A stretch of 64,000 nucleotides of DNA from Paenibacillus graminis (lineage in GTDB: Bacteria; Bacillota; Bacilli; Paenibacillales; Paenibacillaceae), in NCBI RefSeq assembly GCF_000758705.1, contig NZ_CP009287.1:310001-374000 (forward strand), read 5' to 3'. Positions 54,911 through 63,746 of this stretch are shown in pieces. Each line of letters opens with the position of its first letter. The first letter of the stretch is position 1. The translations under genes and the position numbers were made by a program. The notes below the pieces were generated by a model. That model was not told the origin of the DNA. It did no database searches and saw only the letters and a program-made list of their open reading frames with translations.

Positions 54911-55924
54911 ATGCTTTTGAAACGGGGAATGCGAATAGGAGTCTGGACAGCATCGTTACTGGCTGTGGTCAGCCTCTTTCTTATTGGAAGCCGCATAGCG
55001 AACGATCGCGGCAACAAGGGGAATAACGCTGATTTCCCCGAGAAGCCGATCACATTAATTGTGCCGTACGCTGCAGGCGGAGGAACGGATGCAACAGCAA
55101 GGGCATTAGCCAAAGCAGCAGAGAAGATTCTGGGACAGCCCGTTATCGTTGTCAACCGGACAGGCGGAGGAGGCTCCGTCGGACTGATGGAAGGTGCAGG
55201 GGCCAAGGGTGACGGATACACGGTGACTTTTTTGCCGGCCGAATTGACCATTCTTCCGCATCTGGGCTTGCTGCCGATTACCTATGAGAAGTTCAAACCC
55301 ATCGCTCAGACAAATTTTGACCCTTCCGCCATTACCGTAAGGCAAGGCGCGCCGTGGCAAACCGTAAATGAATTTCTCGACTTTGCGAAAGCGCATCCAG
55401 GCGAATTGAAAATGGGAAACGCAGGAACGGGAAGTATTTGGCATTTAGCTGCCATAACGTTGGAACGGGAAACAGGTGTGAGGTTCGCACATATTCCCTT
55501 TGAAGGTGCCGGGCCCGCCGTTTCCGCTTTAATGGACGGTTTTGTGGATGCGGTGCCGGTGAGTCCCGCTGAAGTGAAAAAGTATGTGGACGAAGGAAAG
55601 CTGCGGACACTGGCGGTTAACGCCGACAAGCGCTCTGATGCGCTGCCGGGCGTTCCCACTCTGGAGGAGCAGACCGGAATACATGTGAATTTCACAGGTA
55701 CATGGAGGGGACTTGCTGTACCCAAGGATACACCGGACGCGATTGCGGATATACTCGCCGGGGCATTTATCAAGGGAACCGAAGACAAGGCCTTCCGTGA
55801 GTATATGAACGTAAATGGACTTGGCCTGCTGGTTAAGGACGGCAAAGCCTTCTCCCGGCAATTGAAAGAAAGCGATGATACATTCGCCCAAATGATTCCG
55901 GAGCTGGGACTCAGCCGCAAGTGA
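54911..55924 (+). CDS. Tripartite tricarboxylate transporter-type substrate-binding protein (Bug/TctC)
   Basis: A 337-residue periplasmic-type binding protein. It has a basic N-terminus and hydrophobic segment (WTASLLAVVSLFLIG) acting as an export signal or anchor without a lipobox. The mature fold shows family motifs: PITLIVPYAAGGGTDATAR, GQPVIVVNRTGGGG, GTGSIWHLAA, HIPFEGAGPAVSALM and LPGVPTLEE. Bug proteins bind carboxylates. The membrane partners TctA and TctB are absent from the window; instead a KdgT permease follows. The start at 54911 is uncertain, since an in-frame ATG at 54818 and another at 54929 exist. Confidence 0.85.
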   Translation: MLLKRGMRIGVWTASLLAVVSLFLIGSRIANDRGNKGNNADFPEKPITLIVPYAAGGGTDATARALAKAAEKILGQPVIVVNRTGGGGSVGLMEGAGAKGDGYTVTFLPAELTILPHLGLLPITYEKFKPIAQTNFDPSAITVRQGAPWQTVNEFLDFAKAHPGELKMGNAGTGSIWHLAAITLERETGVRFAHIPFEGAGPAVSALMDGFVDAVPVSPAEVKKYVDEGKLRTLAVNADKRSDALPGVPTLEEQTGIHVNFTGTWRGLAVPKDTPDAIADILAGAFIKGTEDKAFREYMNVNGLGLLVKDGKAFSRQLKESDDTFAQMIPELGLSRK

Positions 55925-56074
55925 TGTGAAAGCGCAGTCAAGCAAACTTTTTCTCAGAGACAGCTGCTCGCAGGTTTAACAAACTGTAGCGGACAGCTAG
56001 GCTCGTGGGACTGATTTGCTGCGCCCATAACATACAAAATATTCATTAAATGCAAAAAATAAGTGGAGAAGGGT

Positions 56075-57091
56075 ATGATCATTCACATGAAAATTAAACA
56101 GACCTTAGATAAGATTCCCGGCGGTATGATGCTGGTTCCATTATTTCTTGGAGCTGTCATCCACACGGCTTTTCCGAATGCGGGCGAGTACTTTGGCGGC
56201 TTCACCAAAGGCCTGATGACAGGAACTGTGCCTATTCTGGCCGTCTGGTTCTTCTGTATGGGCGCTGCCATTGATGTCAGGGCAACCGGAACTGTCATCC
56301 GTAAATCCGGTACACTCGTATTGACCAAGATTGCCGTAGCCTGGGTAGTCGCCATGATTGCCATTCGGTTTCTGCCTGAGGGCGGTGTGCAAAGCGGATT
56401 TTTTGCCGGATTATCTGTTCTGGCGATCATTTCCGCAATGGATATGACCAACGGCGGCCTGTACGCTTCCATTATGCAGCAATATGGAACCAAGGAAGAA
56501 TCCGGCGCATTTGTACTGATGTCATTGGAATCCGGGCCGCTCGTAACCATGCTGATTCTGGGCAGCACCGGGGCAGCCGTATTCGAACCGCATCTGTTTG
56601 TAGGCGCTGTGCTTCCTTTCCTGATCGGCTTCCTGCTGGGTAACCTGGACCATGATCTGCGCGCCTATTTCGGCAAAGCTACACAGACACTTATTCCCTT
56701 CTTCGGGTTCGCACTGGGCAGCTCGATCGACCTGGGTGTAATTGTAGATACAGGCCTGCTCGGTATTCTGCTGGGTGTCGTTGTCATTATTATTACAGGT
56801 GTCCCGCTGATTTTGGCGGACAAATTCATTGGCAAAGGTAACGGGACTGCCGGACTTGCCGCCTCCAGTACTGCCGGTGCTGCTGTAGCGAACCCGATGC
56901 TGGTCGCCAACATGAAACCCGAATTCCTGCCAGCCGCCGAGTCAGCAACCGCGCTTGTGGCTGCATCGGTTATCGTAACCTCCATTCTTGTACCGATCAT
57001 TACAGCGTACTACTCCGATTATATGAAAAAGAAGAACCCGCCCCTTACTAAGGGCCCTGTAGATATGCAGACTCAGAAAACTGCAATATAA
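56075..57091 (+). CDS. kdgT: 2-keto-3-deoxygluconate permease
   Basis: A 338-residue membrane protein with about ten hydrophobic segments and the KdgT signature at the N-terminus ([20 protein letters not shown]), [19 protein letters not shown] and [19 protein letters not shown]. It is a proton-coupled importer of 2-keto-3-deoxygluconate, a product of pectin and alginate breakdown, which fits the GH105-containing locus 12 kb away. The start at 56075 has GGAG six bases ahead; a GTG at 56063 and an ATG at 56087 are alternatives. It follows the Bug-type binding protein gene after 150 bases, possibly in the same transcript. Confidence 0.9.
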   Translation: MIIHMKIKQTLDKIPGGMMLVPLFLGAVIHTAFPNAGEYFGGFTKGLMTGTVPILAVWFFCMGAAIDVRATGTVIRKSGTLVLTKIAVAWVVAMIAIRFLPEGGVQSGFFAGLSVLAIISAMDMTNGGLYASIMQQYGTKEESGAFVLMSLESGPLVTMLILGSTGAAVFEPHLFVGAVLPFLIGFLLGNLDHDLRAYFGKATQTLIPFFGFALGSSIDLGVIVDTGLLGILLGVVVIIITGVPLILADKFIGKGNGTAGLAASSTAGAAVANPMLVANMKPEFLPAAESATALVAASVIVTSILVPIITAYYSDYMKKKNPPLTKGPVDMQTQKTAI

Positions 57092-57258
57092 TATATTCAT
57101 ATAACAACCTGAATTATACATTAATAAAATAATCATGTGACAGATTCAGCCCCTCCAACCGCTGTCATGGCGGCACTGTCGTAATCTTGCTCTCCTGTTC
57201 CAAAGGGCTGCATAAGGTATATTGAATCGTATATACTGGCGGTATGAGGTGATTACCG

Positions 57259-57834
57259 ATGGAACAGGCATTATTCGAGCGGGTCTACGAATCCGTTGTG
57301 CGGCGTGAGCCGACCTATGATGGCGTATATTATACGGCGGTGCTGACGACACATATTGTCTGCCGCCCGTCCTGCCGGGCGAGGACGCCGAAGCCGGGCA
57401 ATGTGGTTTTTTATGAATCCTTGGAGCAGGCGGTAGCCGCCGGATTCAGGCCCTGCAAAAGATGCCGCCCGGAGGAAGGCGGCGTGCTGCGCCCGGACGC
57501 AGTGCTGGCGGCCGAGGCAGATCAGCTGATGGAGGCACAGTTCGGGCAGAAGGTGACATTGGAGATGCTTGCCGGATGGCTGAGGGTCAGCCCGTTCCAT
57601 CTGCAGCGCACCTATAAGCGGGTCACCGGGCGGTCGCCCGCCGGGCGGCTCGATCAGCTGCGCATAGAGAAAGCCTGTGCGCTGCTCACAGATACAGAGC
57701 TAGCGGTTGCCGAGGTGGGACAAGCGGTCAGCTTTCGCGGGCCGTCCCATTTTACCGCATGGTTTACGCGGAAGACCGGTCTGCCGCCGACAGAATACCG
57801 TGCCCAATTCAAAGGAGGGATTCATCATGAGTGA
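57259..57834 (+). CDS. adaA: AdaA-type methylphosphotriester transferase and transcriptional activator
   Basis: A 191-residue protein. The N-terminal zinc domain has cysteines 35, 39, 66 and 69 (VCRPSCRAR, RPCKRCRPEEGG), the same spacing as E. coli Ada Cys38/42/69/72; the first accepts methyl groups from DNA phosphotriesters. The C-terminal AraC domain (VTLEMLAGWLRVSPFHLQRT, then LAVAEVGQAVSFRGPSHF) binds DNA once methylated. It activates the adaptive response to alkylation. The next gene starts eight bases before its stop. Start follows GAGGTGA. Confidence 0.95.
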   Translation: MEQALFERVYESVVRREPTYDGVYYTAVLTTHIVCRPSCRARTPKPGNVVFYESLEQAVAAGFRPCKRCRPEEGGVLRPDAVLAAEADQLMEAQFGQKVTLEMLAGWLRVSPFHLQRTYKRVTGRSPAGRLDQLRIEKACALLTDTELAVAEVGQAVSFRGPSHFTAWFTRKTGLPPTEYRAQFKGGIHHE

Positions 57835-58381
57835 AATTACGATTTATCGTCATACCCTGAACCTGGGGAGCCGGGATTGGACCCTGTGGGCCAGTGAGAA
57901 GGGCGTGGTCCGTTTGTCTTTCGGGCTAGAAGAGCGGCTGCCTGAAGGGAAGTGGCTGAACACCTATGTTCCACGGCACCGTTATCAGGAAGATCAGACG
58001 GTGTTCGAGGAGCTGGGAATTACCCGGGAAATGGAGAACTATTTCGCGGGAGCAGCAGTCAGCTTCAGGGATATCCCGCTGGATATCTGGGGAACTCCGT
58101 TTCAGCAGGAGGTCTGGAAGGGACTGGCCACTATTGGGCATGGTGAAGTCATTACCTACCGGGAGCTTGCTGAGAGAATTGGCAGACCGCAAGCCATGCG
58201 CGCCGTGGGGACAGCCAACGGACAGAATCCGCTGCCGGTCATTCTGCCTTGTCACCGGGTCATTGGCACGAATGGCACATTGACCGGATACCGGGGAGGG
58301 CTCAAGCTGAAGCAGGAGCTGCTTGCCCTGGAAGGCATTAATCATGTGGGGGCGGCGGGCCATGAACGATTTGCTTTTTGA
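57827..58381 (+). CDS. ogt: Methylated-DNA--protein-cysteine methyltransferase
   Basis: A 184-residue suicide repair protein that removes O6-methyl groups from guanine. Acceptor Cys142 lies in LPVILPCHRVIGTNG, and GTPFQQEVWKGL, GEVITYRELAERIGRP and AMRAVGTANGQNP are the family signatures. The start at 57827 follows GGAGGG and overlaps adaA by eight bases; alkA begins 20 bases before its end. In Bacillus this role is played by AdaB/Ogt; either symbol could apply. Confidence 0.94.
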   Translation: MSEITIYRHTLNLGSRDWTLWASEKGVVRLSFGLEERLPEGKWLNTYVPRHRYQEDQTVFEELGITREMENYFAGAAVSFRDIPLDIWGTPFQQEVWKGLATIGHGEVITYRELAERIGRPQAMRAVGTANGQNPLPVILPCHRVIGTNGTLTGYRGGLKLKQELLALEGINHVGAAGHERFAF

Positions 58382-59261
58382 GCTGCCGCTGCCGGAATTT
58401 TTCGATTTCGGGGTCTGCCTGGAATACCTGAACCGCTCGCCGCTTGAGTGCCTATACCGGATGGATCAGGAGGGAGTGACCCGTTATTTCAATCTGGATA
58501 ACCAGCCGCTGCTTATCAGGCTGACAGTTCCCGGGGAGAACAGAATGCATGTAACACTGCTGCACGGAGACATTCCCGATCCAGGGGCGGCAGAATGGCT
58601 GGCCCGCTATATCCGGGAATGGTTCGATCTGGACCGCGATCTTGCGCCATTCTACCATCTGGCGCAAGCTGATCCGCTGCTGGCACCGCTTGCTGAGCAG
58701 CATAGGGGACTTCGGATCGTCGGAATTCCCGATCTGTTCGAGGCGCTATGCTGGGCCATTCTGGGCCAACAGGTGAATCTGGCTTTTGCCTACAGGCTGA
58801 AACAGCAGCTGACCGCTGCCTACGGCGGATCGCTGGAATGGGAAGGGGATGTCTATTATGCATTCCCCGGCCCGGAAGTGTTCGCGGATGTGCAGCTGGA
58901 GGAGCTGTGCGCCCTGCAATTGTCCCGCAGCAAAGCACGGACGGTGCTGGACGTGGCTGCGCTTATAGCCAGCGGCGGCTTAAGCCGCGAAGCGCTGCTG
59001 GCGCTGCCGTCCCCGGACGCCGCCGAGCAGCGTCTGCTGCAGATCCGCGGTATCGGTCCATGGACCTCGCAGTATGTAAGGATGCGATGTCTGGATGACA
59101 CCACAGCCTTCCCGGTGGGAGATGTGGGGCTGCAGAATGCGGTCAAATTTCTGACCGGCATGGACCGGAAGCCTACCCCGGCAGAGCTGCTGAAGCTGGC
59201 AGAGCCCTGGCGCGGCTGGGAGGCTTACGCCACGTTTTATTTGTGGCGGGCGCTTTATTAA
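58362..59261 (+). CDS. alkA: DNA-3-methyladenine glycosylase II
   Basis: A 299-residue base-excision enzyme that removes alkylated purines. An N-terminal AlkA_N-like region (about 1-110) precedes the helix-hairpin-helix core: LCWAILGQQVNLAFAYRLKQ, hairpin LLQIRGIGPWTSQYV (225-239) and catalytic Asp254 in FPVGDVGLQNAV. The start at 58362 is chosen from the family N-terminus (MNDLLFELPLPEFFDF) and overlaps ogt by 20 bases. It completes an adaA-ogt-alkA adaptive-response operon. Confidence 0.93.
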   Translation: MNDLLFELPLPEFFDFGVCLEYLNRSPLECLYRMDQEGVTRYFNLDNQPLLIRLTVPGENRMHVTLLHGDIPDPGAAEWLARYIREWFDLDRDLAPFYHLAQADPLLAPLAEQHRGLRIVGIPDLFEALCWAILGQQVNLAFAYRLKQQLTAAYGGSLEWEGDVYYAFPGPEVFADVQLEELCALQLSRSKARTVLDVAALIASGGLSREALLALPSPDAAEQRLLQIRGIGPWTSQYVRMRCLDDTTAFPVGDVGLQNAVKFLTGMDRKPTPAELLKLAEPWRGWEAYATFYLWRALY

Positions 59262-59391
59262 TTTTAAACAAAATTTAAACAGCCCCTGCCCCGGTATTTA
59301 AACTAAGCCCCTTACAATGAAGTAATGAAGAGAGGATATGAGAGCAATCATCTTCATTCATCCATCATTGGGTAAAGGGGCTATTCATTTT

Positions 59392-60378
59392 ATGAAAACG
59401 AAGAAAAAGTTCAAGTTATTGAAAATAATCAGGAACATCATGCTGTTTGTAGTCGCAGTCCTGCTTATAGTTATGTCGGGTAACGGCATAATGACAATGT
59501 ATGAGCATAAGCAATATCCGGCATGGGGCCAGTATGTTGAAGTGAAGGGCAAAAAAATGCATGTGTACACGAAGGGAACAAAGGGCCGCACAATTGTAAT
59601 GTTACCCGGGCTGGGGACAGCCGCACCTGTGCTGGATTATGAACCTTTGCTTAATGAATTGGCCAAACACAATAAAGTGGTAGTCGTAGAGCCTTTTGGG
59701 TATGGCTGGAGTGATCTTACCAATGAAAAGCGGACGGTGGACAACATCGTCGGGGAACTCCGCAGCGCGCTGCAGCAAGCGGGCATCCCGGGCCCATACA
59801 CGCTTTTGTCCCACTCTGCATCCGGCATCTACAGTGTGTATTATGCCAATAAATATCCCGATGAAATCGAAGCGATTGCCGGAATTGATATCACCCTGCC
59901 GCAGGCTGTGGAGTATTTCAAGGAATCTGTACCTGGGATCCCTGCATATATGAGCCTGATTGCACCAAGCGGTGTGGCCAGACTTGTAGCCTATATCAAT
60001 CCGTCAGATTTCCTGCCAAAAGCGGACAAGGGCACGTATTCTGATGAGAATATAAAACTGACCAAAATGATTACAGCCTGGAAAGCGTACAATAAAGACG
60101 TAGTAAATGAAGCGAATGAAATGGAGCGTAACATCAACGCAACGAAAGAAATGACCTTTCCGCCCAATTTGCCTGTGATAATTTTTGCGCCCAAGATAGA
60201 TAAGGTAACTGAAGACGGCAAGTCCAATATCACCTTCTACGAAGAGCAGCTCAAGAATGTAAGCACCCATCAACTTATCGTATTAAAAGGGCATCATTAT
60301 CTGCATTGGACACACTATAAGAAAATAGCCGATGATGTGAATGCATTCTTAAGTGCTTCCCCGGCTCGCCCTTTTTGA
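59392..60378 (+). CDS. Membrane-anchored alpha/beta hydrolase
   Basis: A 328-residue protein with an N-terminal anchor (IIRNIMLFVVAVLLIVMSGNGI) and an extracytoplasmic alpha/beta hydrolase domain: IVMLPGLGTAAPVLDYEPLL, VVVEPFGYGWSD, nucleophile elbow LLSHSASGIYSVYY (S-H-S-A-S instead of GxSxG), a mid-chain helical cap and the final KGHHYLHWTHY with the catalytic histidine. Substrate is unknown. The start at 59392 is preferred; an in-frame ATG at 59338 directly after GAGAGGA would add a short atypical extension. TACAAT at 59313-59318 is a likely -10. Confidence 0.82.
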   Translation: MKTKKKFKLLKIIRNIMLFVVAVLLIVMSGNGIMTMYEHKQYPAWGQYVEVKGKKMHVYTKGTKGRTIVMLPGLGTAAPVLDYEPLLNELAKHNKVVVVEPFGYGWSDLTNEKRTVDNIVGELRSALQQAGIPGPYTLLSHSASGIYSVYYANKYPDEIEAIAGIDITLPQAVEYFKESVPGIPAYMSLIAPSGVARLVAYINPSDFLPKADKGTYSDENIKLTKMITAWKAYNKDVVNEANEMERNINATKEMTFPPNLPVIIFAPKIDKVTEDGKSNITFYEEQLKNVSTHQLIVLKGHHYLHWTHYKKIADDVNAFLSASPARPF

Positions 60379-60403
60379 TCTATGAATAATATTGGCATGC
60401 GTG

Positions 60404-60533
60404 ATTGCACTTCGTGCAGTAGAATGCTCACTGTTCTGCGCCGAATCGCCTTCTGCTGTATTTTGTGCAGCAGATTTGGAGATTTGGAGCCAAACCCGGT
60501 TTTTTCGGGGGATTCTAATGTACAAAGTGCAAT
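60404..60533. repeat. Second intergenic repeat family, copy 2 (three units)
   Basis: Forward units at 60404-60425 (ATTGCACTTCGTGCAGTAG) and 60455-60477 (CTGTATTTTGTGCAGCAG), and a reverse unit at 60512-60533 that is an inverted match to the first (ATTGCACTTTGTACATTAG when read on the minus strand). Unit starts are about 51 and 57 bases apart, similar spacing to the first repeat family. It occupies the gap between the hydrolase and the LacI gene. Confidence 0.75.
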
Positions 60534-60583
60534 AAAGACGACATTCATTCTGAATTCCGGATGAAGAGTCGTCTTTTATTTTT
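60534..60583 (+). terminator. Terminator upstream of the LacI gene
   Basis: AAAGACGAC (60534-60542) and GTCGTCTTT (60568-60576) pair perfectly, with an inner ATTCAT/ATGA interaction, and run into TTATTTTTG. It probably ends transcripts from the hydrolase gene through the repeat. Confidence 0.8.
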
Positions 60584-60697
60584 GAAAAAAGCTCTGCGTA
60601 TTTCTATAAGAATTACGTAAAGCTCAAAAAAATGATTTACGAAATTGAACCTTTTCATTAATACCGGACTTACATTCAGTAGTTAATCTGTTTGATG

Positions 60698-60727
60698 TGG
60701 GAACGATCTCATATGGGAACGGTCTCA
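60698..60727 (+). promoter_or_regulatory. Tandem LacI-type operators
   Basis: TGGGAACGATCTCA (60698-60711) and TGGGAACGGTCTCA (60714-60727) are 16 bases apart. Each is an imperfect palindrome with a central CG (TGnGAnCGnTCnCA), the form bound by LacI-family proteins. They lie 22 bases before the LacI gene start, so autoregulation of the sugar operon is likely. Confidence 0.75.
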
Positions 60728-60748
60728 CAGAGAAAGCGAGGGTAATCC

Positions 60749-61759
60749 GTGAGAAATATCAAAGAGATTGCGCAGCTGTCTGGTGTATCCAAATCTACAG
60801 TTTCCCGGGTAATTTCGGGCAGCGGATATGCAAGCCAGGAGGCAAGAGACAAAGTGCTTAAAGTCATTCAGGAGCTTCAGTACAAACCCAATGCGGTTGC
60901 GCGGGCGATGGTTTCGCAGCGGACACACAATATCGGCGTACTGATCTATCGGCGTGAGTATCCTGTTGCGTCGCATCCTTTTTACGGAAAAATACTGGAT
61001 GCCATCCTTGCGTCGGCTTCCTCCATGAACTATTCGGTATTTGTGACCACCGATCATGAGATGTCGCTGCGCTCCGCTGACTTTATGCTGGAGAAAAGGG
61101 TGGATGGGCTGATCCTGATCAGCCGTCTTGAACAGAATGTGATCGACCACATCGGCAAATTTGGCGTTCCGTATATCATGGTGAACGGGTCCACGGATGT
61201 TCCCGGGGTCATTCATATCGTCAACCGCGACCAGAGCGGAGGCCTGGAAGCCGCCCGTCATTTGAGCGGACTCGGGCACAAGCGGATATTCATGCTCGCC
61301 GGACCGCAGTCCCACCGGAGCCATCATCTCCGGCTGGAGGGCTTCCGCGCCTATATGAACGGGCAAAGGGTAGAGTTTGGCGACTCCGATATTGCTTATC
61401 TGCTGTCATCAACCTTTGAGGAGGGCTATCGGATGATGAAAGAGCATTGGGAGCATTTCCGAAGCCGGGCGTACACTGCGATCTTCGGCACCAACGATAT
61501 GATCGCGCTGGGGGCGATGAAGTTTCTAATGGAGCATTCCATTAGTGTTCCCGGGCAGGTAGCTGTTATGGGCTTCGATGATAATGATGTTGCATCCATT
61601 CTGACACCCTCACTGACTACGGTGAGAGTCGATACGGAGAAGATGGGGAGGCTGGCCTGCGTAATGCTGGACAAGCTGATCCGGCATGAGCCGGTAGAGG
61701 AAACAGCGGTCGAGCTGGAACCGGAGCTGGTGATCCGCGACTCCACCCAACGATTCTAA
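60749..61759 (+). CDS. LacI-family transcriptional regulator
   Basis: A 336-residue regulator. The N-terminal helix-turn-helix and hinge (IKEIAQLSGVSKSTVSRVIS, then LQYKPNAVARAM) are followed by a periplasmic-binding-like sensor (HNIGVLIYRREYPVASHPFY, RVDGLILISR, AIFGTNDMIALGAM, VMGFDDNDVASILTPSLTTV). Length is normal. The GTG start has GAGGGT six bases upstream. It probably represses the ABC transporter genes that follow directly, through the tandem operators in front of it. The effector is presumably the transported solute or a derivative. Confidence 0.94.
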   Translation: MRNIKEIAQLSGVSKSTVSRVISGSGYASQEARDKVLKVIQELQYKPNAVARAMVSQRTHNIGVLIYRREYPVASHPFYGKILDAILASASSMNYSVFVTTDHEMSLRSADFMLEKRVDGLILISRLEQNVIDHIGKFGVPYIMVNGSTDVPGVIHIVNRDQSGGLEAARHLSGLGHKRIFMLAGPQSHRSHHLRLEGFRAYMNGQRVEFGDSDIAYLLSSTFEEGYRMMKEHWEHFRSRAYTAIFGTNDMIALGAMKFLMEHSISVPGQVAVMGFDDNDVASILTPSLTTVRVDTEKMGRLACVMLDKLIRHEPVEETAVELEPELVIRDSTQRF

Positions 61760-61799
61760 TAACGGCGTGATGCTGATGCAGAGAGGAGAAACCCCTGTA

Positions 61800-62624
61800 A
61801 TGAGATGGTATTTAAAAGCTGTTGGCCCCAAAAAAATCATCGAGTTTTTGTTGCTGGCCGCCTTCGTGATTTTCTTTATGGGGCCTTTGTTAAATCTGGC
61901 GCTCCTGGCTTTTACCGGAAATTGGAGCTATCCAGATCCGCTTCCCAGAGAGTGGTCGCTGAAATGGTGGTCCTTTGTGCTGTCAAGGGACGGTATTGCC
62001 GAGTCGATTGGACTTTCATTCGGTATTGCTGCCATCGTCACCGCAGTGTCGATCCTGCTGTGCGTTCCTGCAGCTTATGCGTTCGCACGGATCCGGTTTC
62101 CGCTCAGCCGTTTCTTCCTGTTCTCGTTCCTGCTGACACACGCTTTTCCCAAAATGGGCCTATATGTTTCGATCGCTGTATTGTTCTACAAAATCGGCCT
62201 GATGAACACCCTGCTGGGAGTGGTGCTCATCCATATTATCAACGTGCTGATGTACATGACCTGGATTCCCACCGCTTCCTTCCGGAATGTCCATACGGCA
62301 CAGGAAGAATCGGCAAGGGATGTGGGAGCAAGCCCGTTCCGCGTATTCCGCAGCATTACTCTTCCGCTGGCGATGCCGGGAATCATTGTCGCTTCAATCT
62401 TCACCTTCCTCAGTTCATTGGACGAAGCGCAGGGGACCTATCTTGTAGGGGTGCCTAATTTCAGGACAATGCCCGTGGTCATGTATGGCATTATCACGGA
62501 TTATCCCGCTTATGCCGGCGCAGTGTTCTCCATTATTTTGACAGCTCCGACCTTGATTCTGCTGCTCGCCGCCCGGAAATTTGTCAGCGCAGATGTCTTG
62601 TCGAGCGGCTTCCAAATGAAATAA
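61800..62624 (+). CDS. ABC transporter permease, MalG/PotC type
   Basis: A 274-residue protein with six membrane segments (FLLLAAFVIFFMGPLLNLAL, and so on) and the EAA loop ESARDVGASPFRVFRSITLP. The start at 61800 follows GAGAGGAGAAA; upstream ATG/GTG codons overlap that site. It lies 40 bases after the LacI gene. Only one permease is encoded before the ATPase, while such importers need two; the partner may lie beyond the right edge after the lipoprotein gene. The motif spacing suits the sugar/polyamine permease superfamily but does not settle the substrate. Confidence 0.88.
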   Translation: MRWYLKAVGPKKIIEFLLLAAFVIFFMGPLLNLALLAFTGNWSYPDPLPREWSLKWWSFVLSRDGIAESIGLSFGIAAIVTAVSILLCVPAAYAFARIRFPLSRFFLFSFLLTHAFPKMGLYVSIAVLFYKIGLMNTLLGVVLIHIINVLMYMTWIPTASFRNVHTAQEESARDVGASPFRVFRSITLPLAMPGIIVASIFTFLSSLDEAQGTYLVGVPNFRTMPVVMYGIITDYPAYAGAVFSIILTAPTLILLLAARKFVSADVLSSGFQMK

Positions 62625-62662
62625 CAGGCGTAATTCCGCAGTCACTTTGACAGGAGGTCATT

Positions 62663-63694
62663 ATGGAGGCTCATTTATCGATACAGAAGCTGACGAAACG
62701 GTACAAGACTGGCGACGGTGTCACCGGTATTTCATTGGATGTGAAGAAAGGAGAGATGATCACCCTGCTTGGTCCTTCCGGCTGCGGTAAAACGACGGTG
62801 CTTCGCAGCGTCGGCGGTTTCCTGGACCCGGACTCCGGTGACATCATGATCGAGGGGAAAAGCGTTTTAAGCACTCCTCCGGAGAAGCGGCCGACATCCA
62901 TGGTGTTTCAGGGCTATAATTTATGGCCGCATATGACGGTTTATGAGAATTTGGCCTTTGGGCTCAAAATCAGAAAAATCCGGAAGGCTGAACGCGATAA
63001 AGCGATTTCAGAGGTGCTTGAGCTGGTCCGGCTGCCCGGCTCGGAGAAGAAATATCCCGGGCAGCTGTCAGGAGGACAGCAGCAGCGTATTGCGGTGGCG
63101 AGATCGCTGCTGCTGAAGCCGGCGGTACTGCTGCTCGACGAGCCGTTCTCCGCCCTGGATGCCAAGCTGCGCCACGAGATGCGTGAGGAGCTTCGGGAAA
63201 TCCAGGCCGAGCTTGGACTGACGATGGTGTTTGTCACTCATGACCAGGAGGAGGCATTATCTATTTCCGACCGGATCGTAGTCATGAACCATGGACAGAT
63301 CGAGCAAATTGCAACACCGCAGGAAATTTACGATGAGCCGAAATCCTTATATGTCGCTCAATTTATCGGGAAAATGAATTTTATGAAGGGGGTGATCACT
63401 GAAGATGGCATTCAAGTAGGTTCACTTCACTTTCCCAATGCCACAGGCCTTTCAGGCGAAGTAACTGTAGCGGTTCGGCCTGAGGATATTGTATTGGAGA
63501 GCTCGGCAGGAAGCGGACTTCATGGAATCATTAAACAAATTATGGTGCTTGGGCATTATGCCGAAGTTTCTGCTGACATCCGGAATTATGGCGTGATCCG
63601 TGCCTTCATGGCCCGTGACAAGGTTAAGGAACTGCAGCAGGGTCAAGAGATTTCTGTCCAGTTCTCGAAAATATTGGCGTACCCGCAAGGGTAA
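62663..63694 (+). CDS. ABC transporter ATP-binding protein, UgpC/PotA/FbpC type
   Basis: A 343-residue ATPase. Walker A LLGPSGCGKTT is near residue 36, the Q-loop is in MVFQGYNLWPHMTV, signature LSGGQQQRIAVARSL, Walker B VLLLDEPFSALD and H-loop VTHDQEEALSI. A C-terminal TOBE-like domain (about 240-343; VRPEDIVLES) is typical of importers of sugars, polyamines or iron. The start follows AGGAGG. It powers the permease encoded 38 bases upstream and works with the lipoprotein encoded 52 bases downstream. Confidence 0.94.
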   Translation: MEAHLSIQKLTKRYKTGDGVTGISLDVKKGEMITLLGPSGCGKTTVLRSVGGFLDPDSGDIMIEGKSVLSTPPEKRPTSMVFQGYNLWPHMTVYENLAFGLKIRKIRKAERDKAISEVLELVRLPGSEKKYPGQLSGGQQQRIAVARSLLLKPAVLLLDEPFSALDAKLRHEMREELREIQAELGLTMVFVTHDQEEALSISDRIVVMNHGQIEQIATPQEIYDEPKSLYVAQFIGKMNFMKGVITEDGIQVGSLHFPNATGLSGEVTVAVRPEDIVLESSAGSGLHGIIKQIMVLGHYAEVSADIRNYGVIRAFMARDKVKELQQGQEISVQFSKILAYPQG

Positions 63695-63746
63695 GTCCAT
63701 TTCTAAGACTTTTACAAATTCATAAATCCTGAGGAGGCATTTGTGT

